From positions 1-11,178 of the forward strand of contig CAXSFE010000114.1 of NCBI GenBank assembly GCA_964236585.1: 11,178 nucleotides of DNA, written 5' to 3'. The notes beneath the pieces are model-generated. The model worked only from the letters and a program-made list of their open reading frames with translations, made no database searches and had not been told where the DNA came from. Within the stretch, counting starts at the first letter, position 1; the number at the start of each line of letters is the position of its first letter. The stretch is from CAXSEF01 sp964236585 (GTDB lineage Bacteria; Pseudomonadota; Alphaproteobacteria; Acetobacterales; Acetobacteraceae). This document shows positions 1 to 7,200 of the stretch, piece by piece. A program made the position numbers and the translations under genes.

Positions 1-629
1 GCCGGCGCGGCCGGCGTCACCGGCGTTGCGGCGGGCGGCGCGGCCGGGGCCGCCGGGCTCGAGGGAGGCGCGGTCGACGGCAGGATCGAGGCGACCTGCG
101 GCGACGGCGCCACGATCGCCGGCGCCGTGCGCGAGGCCAGGTGCTCCGGCACCTCCGGCACGGTCTGCACCGGCGTGTGCCCGTCGCTCGAGATGCGGTA
201 CCAGCCCGCATACGCCGCCACGACCACCACCGCGCCCAGCAGCACCACCGCGCCCGCCGGCATCCCGCGCTGCGGCACCGGCGCCGGGAAGGCCAGCTCC
301 GTCCTGCGGCTCACGTCGGACGCCCCCTGGCGGAACCGCTCTGCCAGCGCGTCCGCGTCCAGCCCCACCGCCCCCGCGTAGGTCCTGAGGAACCCCACGG
401 CGTAGGCGTTGCCTGGCAGGTCGCCGACGCGCCCCGCCTCGATCGCCTCCAGGTATGGCTGACGGATGCGCAGTTGCGCCGCCACCGCCTCCAGGCTCCA
501 GCCGTGGGCCTCGCGCGCCGCGCGGATCTCCGCGCCGACCTGCACCGCGCCGGCGCGCAGCGGGATGTCCGACGCCTCGGACGGGCGCTCGCGCGACCCG
601 GCGCTCCTCGACCTCGATTGCTGCGGCAC
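1..629 (-). CDS. rodZ: RodZ-like HTH/single-pass membrane protein (C-terminus off the left edge)
   Basis: Partial gene; 209 codons are visible and the frame stays open to the window edge. Residues about 32-103 form a helix-turn-helix of the RodZ/HTH_25 type, with key stretches VGAEIRAAREAHGWSLEAVA, RIRQPYLEAIEAG and LPGNAYAVGFLRTYA. A basic stretch (about 108-122) is followed by one membrane segment (about 124-144, GAVVLLGAVVVVAAYAGWY) and then a long Pro/Ala-rich linker. This is the RodZ order: cytoplasmic HTH that contacts MreB, one TM helix, periplasmic linker and a C-terminal beta domain (DUF4115), which would lie outside the window. RodZ links the MreB cytoskeleton to the elongation machinery at the inner membrane. 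I chose GTG at 627-629 because AAGAGG lies 5 nt upstream; the in-frame GTG at 633-635 would overlap that site. It is divergent from hemB. The fold is clear; the symbol rests on architecture because the C-terminal domain is not visible. Confidence 0.82.
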   Translation of the reverse strand, partial: MPQQSRSRSAGSRERPSEASDIPLRAGAVQVGAEIRAAREAHGWSLEAVAAQLRIRQPYLEAIEAGRVGDLPGNAYAVGFLRTYAGAVGLDADALAERFRQGASDVSRRTELAFPAPVPQRGMPAGAVVLLGAVVVVAAYAGWYRISSDGHTPVQTVPEVPEHLASRTAPAIVAPSPQVASILPSTAPPSSPAAPAAPPAATPVTPAAP

Positions 630-634
630 GCTCA

Positions 635-640
635 CCTCTT
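635..640 (-). promoter_or_regulatory. Ribosome binding site of the RodZ-like gene
   Basis: AAGAGG on the minus strand, 5 nt upstream of GTG (627-629). It decides the start, because no ATG lies in frame before the HTH domain and the alternative GTG at 633-635 has no spaced Shine-Dalgarno sequence. Confidence 0.5.
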
Positions 641-682
641 CGGGCACCCTGGCCTGGCCCAATACGGCGTCGACCCGGCCCT

Positions 683-712
683 TGTGTAGCCCCAGAAGCC
701 GCCCGCTGCCAA
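683..712 (-). promoter_or_regulatory. Weak candidate sigma-70-like promoter for the RodZ-like gene
   Basis: On the minus strand TTGGCA (707-712) and TACACA (683-688) are separated by 18 nt, about 55 nt upstream of the chosen GTG start. The -35 resembles the consensus; the -10 matches poorly. It is one of the few less GC-rich spots in the divergent spacer. This is a guess from spacing and composition only. Confidence 0.2.
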
Positions 713-897
713 CGTCTCCACGCGGGCGCGCCGGGCGACGCCGACGCCCCGCGGTGGCCCGGCCCGCCTGTCCGCCGCACCCGCCGGCGTGCCGCCGCGC
801 CCGAGCGGCTTGGCACACGCCCCGCCGCGGCCTATTGCCGCCGCTCCGGCCGGCCGCCGCCTGCGCCGCCCGGCACGCCTGCTCGCCCGCCCGCACC

Positions 898-902
898 AAG
901 GA
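898..902 (+). promoter_or_regulatory. Ribosome binding site of hemB
   Basis: AAGGA lies 7 nt upstream of ATG 910-912. It fixes the hemB start against the much longer open frame that begins at 466 in the same phase. Confidence 0.7.
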
Positions 903-909
903 CCGCGCC

Positions 910-1929
910 ATGACCGTCGGACGCTTTCCCGCCACCCGCATGCGCCGCAACCGCCACGACGCCTGGACCCGCCGCCTGGTCGCCGAAACCCGCCTGTCCG
1001 TCGACGACCTGATCTGGCCGGTCTTCATCGCGGAGGACCGAGCCGGGACCACGGACATCGCCTCGATGCCCGGCGTGCAACGCGTCGCCCTCGACCGCCT
1101 GGCCGCGCACGTCGCCCCTGCCGCCCGGCTCGGCGTCCCTGCCCTCGCCCTGTTCCCCGCGACCGCCGCGGAGAGGAAGGACGCCGAGGGCACCGAGTCC
1201 GCCAACCCCGACAACCTGATCTGCCAGGCCGCGCGCCTGCTCAAGCGCGAGTTCCCCGACCTCGGCCTGATCGGCGACGTGGCGCTCGACCCCTACACCG
1301 ACCACGGCCACGACGGCGTGCTGCGCGACGGGTATGTCGCCAACGACGAGTCCGTCGCCGTCCTCGCCCGGCAGGCGGTCAACCAGGCCGGCGCCGGCAT
1401 CGACGTGATCGCGCCGTCCGACATGATGGACGGCCGCATCGCCGCCATCCGCGAGGCCCTCGACGCCGCCGGCCACGGGCACACCCGCCTGATGTCCTAC
1501 GCCGCCAAGTACGCGTCGGCCTTCTACGGCCCGTTCCGCGACGCGCTCGGCTCCGGCGCCGTGCTGACCGGCGACAAGAAGACCTACCAGATGGACCCCG
1601 CCAACACCGACGAGGCCCTGCGCGAGGTCGAGCTGGACCTGCTGGAGGGCGCCGACATGGTCATGGTCAAGCCCGGCATGCCCTACCTCGACATCGTCCG
1701 CCGCGTCCACGAGCGCTTCGCCGTGCCCACCTTCGCCTACCAGGTGTCCGGCGAGTACGCGATGCTCGTCGCCGCCGTCGAGCGCGGCTGGCTCGACCGC
1801 GACCGCGCCATCCTGGAAAGCCTGCTCGCCTTCCGCCGCGCCGGCGCCAGCGGCGTGCTCACCTACTTCGCCGTGGAAGCCGCCACGCTGCTGCGCGAGC
1901 GGGACCGGGGCGAAAGGAAGGAAGGTTGA
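910..1929 (+). CDS. hemB: Porphobilinogen synthase (delta-aminolevulinic acid dehydratase), Asp-type metal site
   Basis: Cytoplasmic enzyme that condenses two 5-aminolevulinate molecules to porphobilinogen, the second common step of tetrapyrrole (haem, bacteriochlorophyll, cobalamin) synthesis. The 339 residues match the usual length of about 330. N-terminal RMRRN and RLSVDDLIWPVFI motifs are typical. The Schiff-base lysines are Lys200 in SYAAKYASAFYGPFRDA and Lys254 in MVMVKPGMPYLD. At the metal loop (about 123-137, DVALDPYTDHGHDGV) the zinc-binding cysteines of the E. coli/human enzymes are replaced by Ala125, Asp127 and Asp135. This is the Mg-dependent pattern known from Pseudomonas and Bradyrhizobium. 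VSGEYAM (279-285) is also conserved. The ATG is supported by AAGGA at 7 nt. The last codons and the TGA stop lie inside dispersed repeat copy A. It converges with the GT11-like gene. Identification is secure. Confidence 0.98.
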   Translation: MTVGRFPATRMRRNRHDAWTRRLVAETRLSVDDLIWPVFIAEDRAGTTDIASMPGVQRVALDRLAAHVAPAARLGVPALALFPATAAERKDAEGTESANPDNLICQAARLLKREFPDLGLIGDVALDPYTDHGHDGVLRDGYVANDESVAVLARQAVNQAGAGIDVIAPSDMMDGRIAAIREALDAAGHGHTRLMSYAAKYASAFYGPFRDALGSGAVLTGDKKTYQMDPANTDEALREVELDLLEGADMVMVKPGMPYLDIVRRVHERFAVPTFAYQVSGEYAMLVAAVERGWLDRDRAILESLLAFRRAGASGVLTYFAVEAATLLRERDRGERKEG

Positions 1930-1987
1930 GGCTCTGCCTCAAACTCCGCCAGAGGGAGCCCCCCTAGACCGGCTTCCCTTAGACTCA
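1914..1987 (+). repeat. Dispersed two-hairpin repeat, copy A (3' end of hemB)
   Basis: Positions 1922-1952 are identical over 31 nt, inverted, to 3363-3393 in copy C. Hairpin 1 is TTGAGGC-TCT-GCCTCAA (1926-1942), a perfect 7-bp stem. Hairpin 2 (CCAGAGGG-AGC-CCCCCTAG, about 1949-1967) is imperfect in this copy. The tail ACCGGC...GACTCA (to 1987) matches the tail of copy B. The repeat reads in the sense of hemB, and the hemB TGA (1927-1929) is part of hairpin 1. It could act as an intrinsic terminator or 3'-end stabiliser. A short T-rich stretch (TTTATT, about 1991-1996) follows. Confidence 0.85.
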
Positions 1988-2033
1988 GTCTTTATTGTCT
2001 GTCCGCCGCGTACACTCGGGTGGAAATGAGTCC

Positions 2034-2099
2034 AAGTCATGCCGGTCCAGGGGCGGCTCGCCCCTGGCGGGTCTGGGCAGAGCCCAGCGTTGCTTCCTG
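2034..2099 (-). repeat. Dispersed two-hairpin repeat, copy B (3' end of the GT11-like gene)
   Basis: Sixty-six nt matching copy B' (3269-3334) in inverted orientation with 5 mismatches by hand alignment. Reading on the minus strand, hairpin 1 is CTGGGC-TCT-GCCCAG and hairpin 2 is CCAGGGGCG-AGC-CGCCCCTGG, both perfect. It is sense to the GT11-like gene and wholly translated as its last 20 codons plus TGA (2037-2039). It faces copy A across a roughly 45-nt non-repeat gap at the convergent junction. Confidence 0.85.
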
Positions 2100-3278
2100 C
2101 GCCCGGTACCCCCGCGCGGAGCCGATCTCGACGAAGTGGTGCTCCGGGTCCGCGTACCAGCCCTCGCCGATCTCCTGCGCCGCCAGCGGGTAGGTCCGCG
2201 CGTACCAGGCCGCGTCGACCGGCACCGCGGCCCGCTTCTCGTCGAATCCGTGCGAGACGTAGTGCTCGTGCCCGGAGCCGTAGGCGCCGGCCTCGACCGC
2301 CGCGCGCACGTCGGCGTGGGCGGCCAGGTAGAACGCCTCGTCGAACAGCGGCGCGATCCGGTCGAAGCGGCGCGGCAGGCGCGGCACGGTGCGGAACATC
2401 TCGCGCAGCATGTCCGGCTCCACCAGCCGCCACTGCCCGAGCAGCGCCCGGTGCACCGGCTCGTACTCCTCGACCGGCACCGCGTAGTTCGCGGGGAACA
2501 GGAAGAAGCGGTAGCGCGGGTCGTCGAGCGGCAGCAGGTTCGCGTGCGGCCCCATCGCCGGGTGCAGCATCCCGTCCACCGGCAGGAACACCCTGTCCGC
2601 CCCGGACAGCCACGCCGCCAGCCAGGCGAAGGTGGACACGCTCGGCACGATGTTGCGCGACCGGCGCAGCGCCGCGAAATCCGCCATCGGCCCGCGGCTG
2701 TCCACGAACAGCGCGTCCGGGAACCGCGCCCGCAGCGCCGCGACGTAGGCGTTCGGCGCGAGCTGCCCGAGAAACACCGGCGACAGCCCGGTGCGCGTCG
2801 CCAGCTCGGCGTAGAACTCCACCGGCAGCAGCACGTAGCCGGGGTGCCGCCCGTCCAGGATGTCGCCGCAGCGGATGCTGCACACGAGCTGCCCCGGCCC
2901 GTAGCCCGGCGCCTCGTCCTCCCCGGGCATCGCCGGCACCGCGAAGGCCTGGCGGTACAGGTCGGGCGGCAGGAAGTACTCCAGCCGCTGCCCGTAGACC
3001 TGCACCTCCAGTCGCTCCACGGCGCCGGACCGGAGCTGCTCGGCCTCGCGCGGCAGGTCGAACCGCTCGTCTACCAGCACGCGGCACCTCGACTGGCCCG
3101 TCGGCACCGCCGGGAAACGCAGGCCCCACTCCGGCAAATCGACATTGGACAGGACGCAGCCCGGAACGTGGCTGGCCAGGGTCATCGCCACCATGGCCTG
3201 GAGCATCCGGTTGGCGAAGCCGCCCATCGGATTGACGTGCACCACGGGCACGGACGCCGCGCTCGTGTCAGGAAGCAA
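2037..3278 (-). CDS. GT11 / alpha-1,2-fucosyltransferase-like glycosyltransferase with C-terminal tandem motif
   Basis: A 413-residue protein. The N-terminal half resembles family-11 fucosyltransferases. NPMGGFANRMLQAMVA (16-31) matches the family's GG(L/F)GNQMFQ start. CSIRCGDIL (133-141) matches the HxRRGD donor-binding motif, and PSVSTFAWLAAWLSGADRVFLP (212-233) matches the 'SNSSFSWWAAWL' block. A fucose-type donor is therefore possible, but donor and acceptor are unknown. The C-terminus has two related segments of about 40 residues: FDEAFYLAAHADVRAAVEAG...HYVSHG (312-344) and VDAAWYARTYPLAAQEIGEG...HFVEIG (354-386). Such motifs often accompany glycosyltransferases. Residues 394-413 are encoded by repeat copy B and look like an accidental tail. 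I chose TTG (3276-3278) because GGAG lies 7 nt upstream and no other start has a Shine-Dalgarno; GTG at 3249-3251 is an alternative. Likely acts in the cytoplasm on surface glycan precursors. Confidence 0.75.
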   Translation of the reverse strand: MLPDTSAASVPVVHVNPMGGFANRMLQAMVAMTLASHVPGCVLSNVDLPEWGLRFPAVPTGQSRCRVLVDERFDLPREAEQLRSGAVERLEVQVYGQRLEYFLPPDLYRQAFAVPAMPGEDEAPGYGPGQLVCSIRCGDILDGRHPGYVLLPVEFYAELATRTGLSPVFLGQLAPNAYVAALRARFPDALFVDSRGPMADFAALRRSRNIVPSVSTFAWLAAWLSGADRVFLPVDGMLHPAMGPHANLLPLDDPRYRFFLFPANYAVPVEEYEPVHRALLGQWRLVEPDMLREMFRTVPRLPRRFDRIAPLFDEAFYLAAHADVRAAVEAGAYGSGHEHYVSHGFDEKRAAVPVDAAWYARTYPLAAQEIGEGWYADPEHHFVEIGSARGYRAQEATLGSAQTRQGRAAPGPA

Positions 3279-3334
3279 GGCCGGGCTCCGCCCAGACCCG
3301 CCAGGGGCGAGCCGCCCCTGGACCGGCCTGACCT
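3269..3334 (+). repeat. Dispersed two-hairpin repeat, copy B' (5' side of the GT11-like gene)
   Basis: Inverted match of copy B, 61 of 66 positions. Hairpin 2 (CCAGGGGCG-AGC-CGCCCCTGG, 3301-3321) is perfect. Hairpin 1 (CCGGGC-TCC-GCCCAG) has one mismatch. It is the only copy not sense to an adjacent gene end. It overlaps the first codons of the GT11-like gene and carries its apparent Shine-Dalgarno. Confidence 0.85.
3286..3289 (-). promoter_or_regulatory. Possible repeat-derived ribosome binding site of the GT11-like gene
   Basis: GGAG on the minus strand, 7 nt before TTG (3276-3278). It exists only because copy B' has TCC where copies A, B, C and D have TCT in the loop of hairpin 1. In those copies the antisense reading is AGAG. 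Confidence 0.4.
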
Positions 3335-3368
3335 AAGGGAGGCCGGTCCAGGGCGGCTCGCCCTGGCG
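3299..3368. repeat. Large imperfect palindrome formed by copies B' and C
   Basis: Arm 3299-3329 pairs with arm 3340-3368. They are the same sequence inverted apart from two single-base deletions in the second arm, around a 10-nt centre (3330-3339). The innermost GGACCGGCCT/AGGCCGGTCC match is perfect. Each arm also folds by itself into hairpin 2. It could extrude as a cruciform or form a very strong RNA stem in either direction. Confidence 0.8.
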
Positions 3369-3409
3369 GAGTTTGAGGCAGAGCCTCAACCTTGCTTGCT
3401 CCGCCCCTC
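3331..3409 (-). repeat. Dispersed two-hairpin repeat, copy C (3' end of the GT92 operon)
   Basis: On the minus strand: hairpin 1 is TTGAGGC-TCT-GCCTCAA and hairpin 2 is CCAGGGCG-AGC-CGCCCTGG, both perfect, followed by ACCGGCCTCCCTTAGGT. A 31-nt core (3363-3393) is identical to copy A. The proximal flank GAGGGGCGGAG is shared with copy D. It begins at the TGA of the GT92-like gene (3408-3410) and is sense to it, so it fits an operon-end terminator or mRNA-stabilising element. Confidence 0.85.
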
Positions 3410-4256
3410 ACCCCGCAAGGCCGCGCAGCCCCGGGCCGCGCATCACCGCCATCTCGCGCTTGACCGCGGCGACGTAGCGCAGGGCGGAGGCGTCGAGCAC
3501 CTCGTTGCGGTCGTGCTCGACGAAGGCGTCGTCGGTGCGCTCCACGTCGAGCCAGCGGCGCGCCATCTTCACCCGCCAGTGCGCGAGCGATCGCGTGAAG
3601 TAGTGGTGCAGCCGCGCGGTCGCGAAGTCGGGCCGGTCGCGCGTGACCCCGGCCTGCGCCTCCCAGTGGATCGGCCTCCCGTCCGCGTCGACGTAGCTGT
3701 CGTGCCAGCCGTCGCCCTCCAGGCGCGCGCCCTTCATCTCGAACCAGTGCGACAGGTGGCAGCGCACCACCTCGCGCGGCCGCACGATCGACTTGATGTG
3801 CCGGTTGGGCACGAAATCCTCGCGCGCGCGGTGCAGGAAGCTGTCGATCACCAGCCCGGGCGGCCAGTCCACCTGCCCCGACGAGCCGAACACCGCCCAG
3901 TGCACGCCCACCGCCTGGTGCGCGTCGAGCGACTCCAGCAGCGCCGGCACCGAGCCGTGGCGCAGCGGAAGCAAAAACTCGTCGGCGTCGAGGAACGCCA
4001 TCCAGTCGAACTCCGCCCCGAACAGCGCCAGCGCGTGGTCGTAGGCGTCGGCGTGCGAGGAGAGCGCCACCGACGGCCAGTCCAGCAGCCGGATGTCGTG
4101 GGTCTGGGCGGCCATGCGCACCACGTCCTGCGTGCCGTCCGTCGACCCGTTGTCGAGCACGATCACCGCATCGAAGCCGACCACGAACTGGAACGCCAGC
4201 CACTCCAGCAGGTCGCGCGCCTCGTTCTTGACCAGCAGGCAGGCGGCGATCCTCAC
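3408..4256 (-). CDS. GT92/GT2-like glycosyltransferase (single domain)
   Basis: A 282-residue GT-A-fold transferase. It opens with LLVKNEARDLLEWLAF (7-22), has VIVLDNGSTDGT (31-42) and the metal/nucleotide-sugar DxD motif in FLDADEFL (Asp90, Asp92). HIKSIVRP (153-160) and LHHYFTRS (216-223) align with the same blocks in the adjacent 1337-residue protein. No signal peptide or membrane segment is seen, so it is probably cytoplasmic; sugar and acceptor cannot be read from sequence. Start GTG 4254-4256 has GAGG 5 nt upstream, and the GAGG overlaps the stop of the preceding gene (gap 7 nt). This makes it the last gene of the operon. Its TGA abuts repeat copy C. Fold confidence is high; the exact CAZy family is less sure, since GT92 (DUF23) and GT2-type annotations are both used for such proteins. 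Confidence 0.88.
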   Translation of the reverse strand: MRIAACLLVKNEARDLLEWLAFQFVVGFDAVIVLDNGSTDGTQDVVRMAAQTHDIRLLDWPSVALSSHADAYDHALALFGAEFDWMAFLDADEFLLPLRHGSVPALLESLDAHQAVGVHWAVFGSSGQVDWPPGLVIDSFLHRAREDFVPNRHIKSIVRPREVVRCHLSHWFEMKGARLEGDGWHDSYVDADGRPIHWEAQAGVTRDRPDFATARLHHYFTRSLAHWRVKMARRWLDVERTDDAFVEHDRNEVLDASALRYVAAVKREMAVMRGPGLRGLAG

Positions 4257-4261
4257 GAAGG

Positions 4262-4265
4262 CCTC
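4262..4265 (-). promoter_or_regulatory. Ribosome binding site of the single-domain GT92-like gene
   Basis: GAGG on the minus strand, 5 nt before GTG 4254-4256. It lies across the TGA of the large upstream gene (4264-4266), which suggests translational coupling. Confidence 0.6.
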
Positions 4266-7200
4266 ACTCGGCGTGCCGCGCCGTTACGGCGGCCGCATCC
4301 GGCACCGCGGCCTCCGCGGTCCGCACCGGCGCCGGCCCGAACCCGCCGAGCTGGAGGAACCGGCGCCCGAGCACGTCCCACCCGGCCAGCGACGGGTCCG
4401 AGCGGTAGGTCTCGGTGATCGCCGCCATACGGGCCGCGGACGCCTCGCGCATCGCGGCCTCCGCCGCCGTCACGCCCGGCAGGGTACGCAGCGCCGCGAT
4501 CTCGCTGTCCAGGCGCGGCGCGCAACGCGACGCGCGGTCGTCGACCACCACGTCGGCCGCGCGGTGCTGTCGCATGAAGCTGTGCGCGTCCGACTGCGCC
4601 ATCACCTGCGCGGACCGCTCCAGCCCGGCATCGCCACTGTTGCGCGACTTCTTCCACGCCCACTCCTCGGCCGACTTGAACAGGTAGTGATGCACCGCAG
4701 CCGCCTCGGTGCGCAGGGTCTGCGCGAAGTTCAGCCCGTCCGCCTCGCTGCCCGGCCGGCTCCGCCCGTGCAGCTCGCCCGACGCCGCACGGTACACCAG
4801 CGTGCGCCGCTCATCGGTGACAGGTGCGTGCGCCCCGGACTGCATCATCATCGCGGGCCGGGCCAGCGTCTTGACCAGCCTGACCTCCTCGCCGAGGTGG
4901 CGGCGGTTCAGCACCCGGGTGTTGCGCACCACCAGCGGCGCCTCCGGCCACCCCGGCGCGTCCCCTGATCCGAACGGCAGCCAGTTCACCGCCACCGCGT
5001 CCACCGAGCGCCGCTCCTGCCACGCCAGGTAGTCGTTGACCGAGCCGAACCGCTCCGGGTCGAACACCAGGAACTCGTCGGCGTCCGCGGTCAGCACCCA
5101 GCGGTGCGCCAGCACCTCCGGCAGCACGCTGAACGCGTGGCCGTACGCCCGCGCCCGCGCCGAGCCGCCGGCCGGCACCCGGTTCTGCAGCCAGGTGATC
5201 GCCCCCGCCTCGGCCAGCGCGCCCAGCAGCCCGTCCGACCCGTCCTCGTTGTCGTTGCTGTAGAGGTAGAACGCCTCGAACCCGATCGCGCGGTGGTAGG
5301 CGAGCCATTCCAGCAGGTAGGGTCCCTCGTTGCGCAGCGTCGCCACCACGCAGGGCCCGCGGGTCGGCGCCACGGCGGCCCTGGCCTGCACCGCCACCGC
5401 GTGCGGGAAGGACGCGAACGCCCCGGACCGCCCGGCCGCCGCCACGTCGTCGAAGGCCGCGTCCACCACGCGCCGGTTGGGCGAGCCCTCCGCCTCCTCG
5501 CGCCGCGACCGCCCGGAGCGGCGCAGCAGCCCGAAGCCGCGCGACGGCACAGGGGCCTGCGCCACCACGCCCTGCATCTCCGCCAGCGCCGGCAGCGCGT
5601 GCGCCGCCCACACGTCGCCGGGGAACGCCGCCGCGAGCTGGCGCGCCAGCTCGTCGGAGCCGACCACCGCGCGCCCGAGCGCCTGCAGCTCGTCGAGCCG
5701 CAGCAGCGGCAGCACCGCGTTCAGCACCTCCGACGCGAACGGCCTCCCGGCCGTCACCAGCGCCAGCACCGAGGCCTGGTCCACGCCCTGCGCCAGCGCC
5801 GCCTCGATCGCCTCGGCGCGCGCGCGCACCGTGCGCGGCACGAAGATGTCGCGCACCGGCTCCAGCGAGAACGCCTCCCACTCGCCCGCCTCCTCGCGGT
5901 CCACCAGCACGGGTGCCGCCTCCTCCGGGTCGGCCGGCGGCGGCGCGGACGCGAAACGCCCGCACGACGGGTCGAGCAGCGTGACGTGACCGGCGTCGCC
6001 GACCCAGTGCGCCTCCAGCAGGTGCGCGGTGGTGCGCAGGCCGCCCGGCCGCAGCCGGAACGCCGCCGCCTCCTCCTCCGTGGACTCCATCAGCACCAGC
6101 AGGTCGCGCCGCGAGCGGGGTACCACCACCATGGTGGCGATCCGGTCGTGCGACGCGCGGTCCGCGGTGACCAGCATCGCGGACGCGGCCCCCACGAACA
6201 CCTCGCTGCCGTCGCACGACAGCAGCCGGTAGCAGCCGGGCTCGCGCGGCGACGGGGCCGCGACCACGACCGCCTGGCCGGCCGCGGCCCCGACCGCGGC
6301 CAGGGCGGGCGCCGACGCCAGCGCGCGCAGCAGCCGGTTCTCCGGCGAGCCACGCACCTGGAAGCGCGCGCTGTCGCGCATCTCCTGGCGCAGCCGGGCG
6401 GACGCGGCGGCATAGGCACGCTCCACCGACGCCGCCGCCGCCGCCACGTCGGGCAGCGCGGACAGGCGCGCCAGCTCGCCGGCGGCCGCGTCGGCGAACA
6501 CCGTGGCGCGCTCGTCGGCCTCCCCCCAGTCCCCGCGATGCTGGTCGAGGAACCCCTCGATCGTCGCCGTGCGCAGGAGGTCAAGCTGCAGCGGGCGCGT
6601 CACCACGCGGTCGCCGGCGTTGCGCGAGCGGCGGAGCGCGAACTCCTCGGCCGACTTCATCGCGTAGTGCGCCACCCAGGCCTGCCGGTCCTGCGGGTCG
6701 GGGGAGAACGCCGCCGCGTTGCCCTCGTGCTGCTGCGGGTGCGGCGTGCCCTCGGAGCCGCGGAAGCTCCAGGCCTGCCCGAACGGCGCGATTGGGAAAT
6801 GCGCCTGCGCGTGCACGAACCGCCTCGGCCGGCACAGCGACTTGACGTGACGGTCCGTGGCATGGCGGCGCAGGAAGCGCTCGACCGCTGGACGCGGCTC
6901 GCGCGCCGCCACCCCGCCTGAGCCGAACACCACCCAGCTCAGCGCGATGGCGTCCACGGCCTCGCGCTCCTGCCAGGCGAGGTAGTCGGAGAAGCTCGCG
7001 TGCAGCGTGGTGTCGAAGGCCAGCGCCTCGTCGAGGTCGATCACCGCCACCCAGCGGTAGTCCAGGATCTCCGGCAGCATCTGCAGCGCATGGCCGTACG
7101 CCTTGTACTGCGGCGAGCCTCCCGGGGGCACGTCGTTGACCACCCAGGTGATCTCGCCCGCACGCGCCAGCGCGGCCAGCAGGTCGTCCGAGCCGTCCGT

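Larger units (their letters stand above)
630..909. other. Divergent intergenic region between the RodZ-like gene and hemB
   Basis: About 280 bases of extremely GC-rich spacer between two divergent starts. Apart from the ribosome binding sites and the weak minus-strand promoter candidate, I see no convincing hemB promoter, operator dyad, small gene or RNA. The plus-strand frame open upstream of hemB from 466 has no family resemblance before the ATG at 910. Confidence 0.5.

Noticed and set aside
466..909. N-terminal extension of hemB by the open frame upstream
   Set aside because: It overlaps the 5' part of the divergent RodZ-like gene and has no homology-like sequence. The good ribosome binding site and the family-typical start are at 910.
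1914..3409. Insertion sequence or transposon around the GT11-like gene
   Set aside because: Inverted repeats flank it, but there is no transposase and no clear target-site duplication. The same repeat also occurs alone at 10751-10838.
3269..3409. CRISPR array or tRNA gene in the repeat-filled spacer
   Set aside because: Copies are inverted and not regularly spaced, no spacers exist, and the hairpins do not make a cloverleaf.
1995..4418. 807-residue plus-strand open frame opposite the GT11-like and GT92-like genes
   Set aside because: Composition is Arg/Pro/His-rich with no motif, and it crosses the repeats and two real genes. Such frames arise from the lack of stops in very GC-rich DNA.
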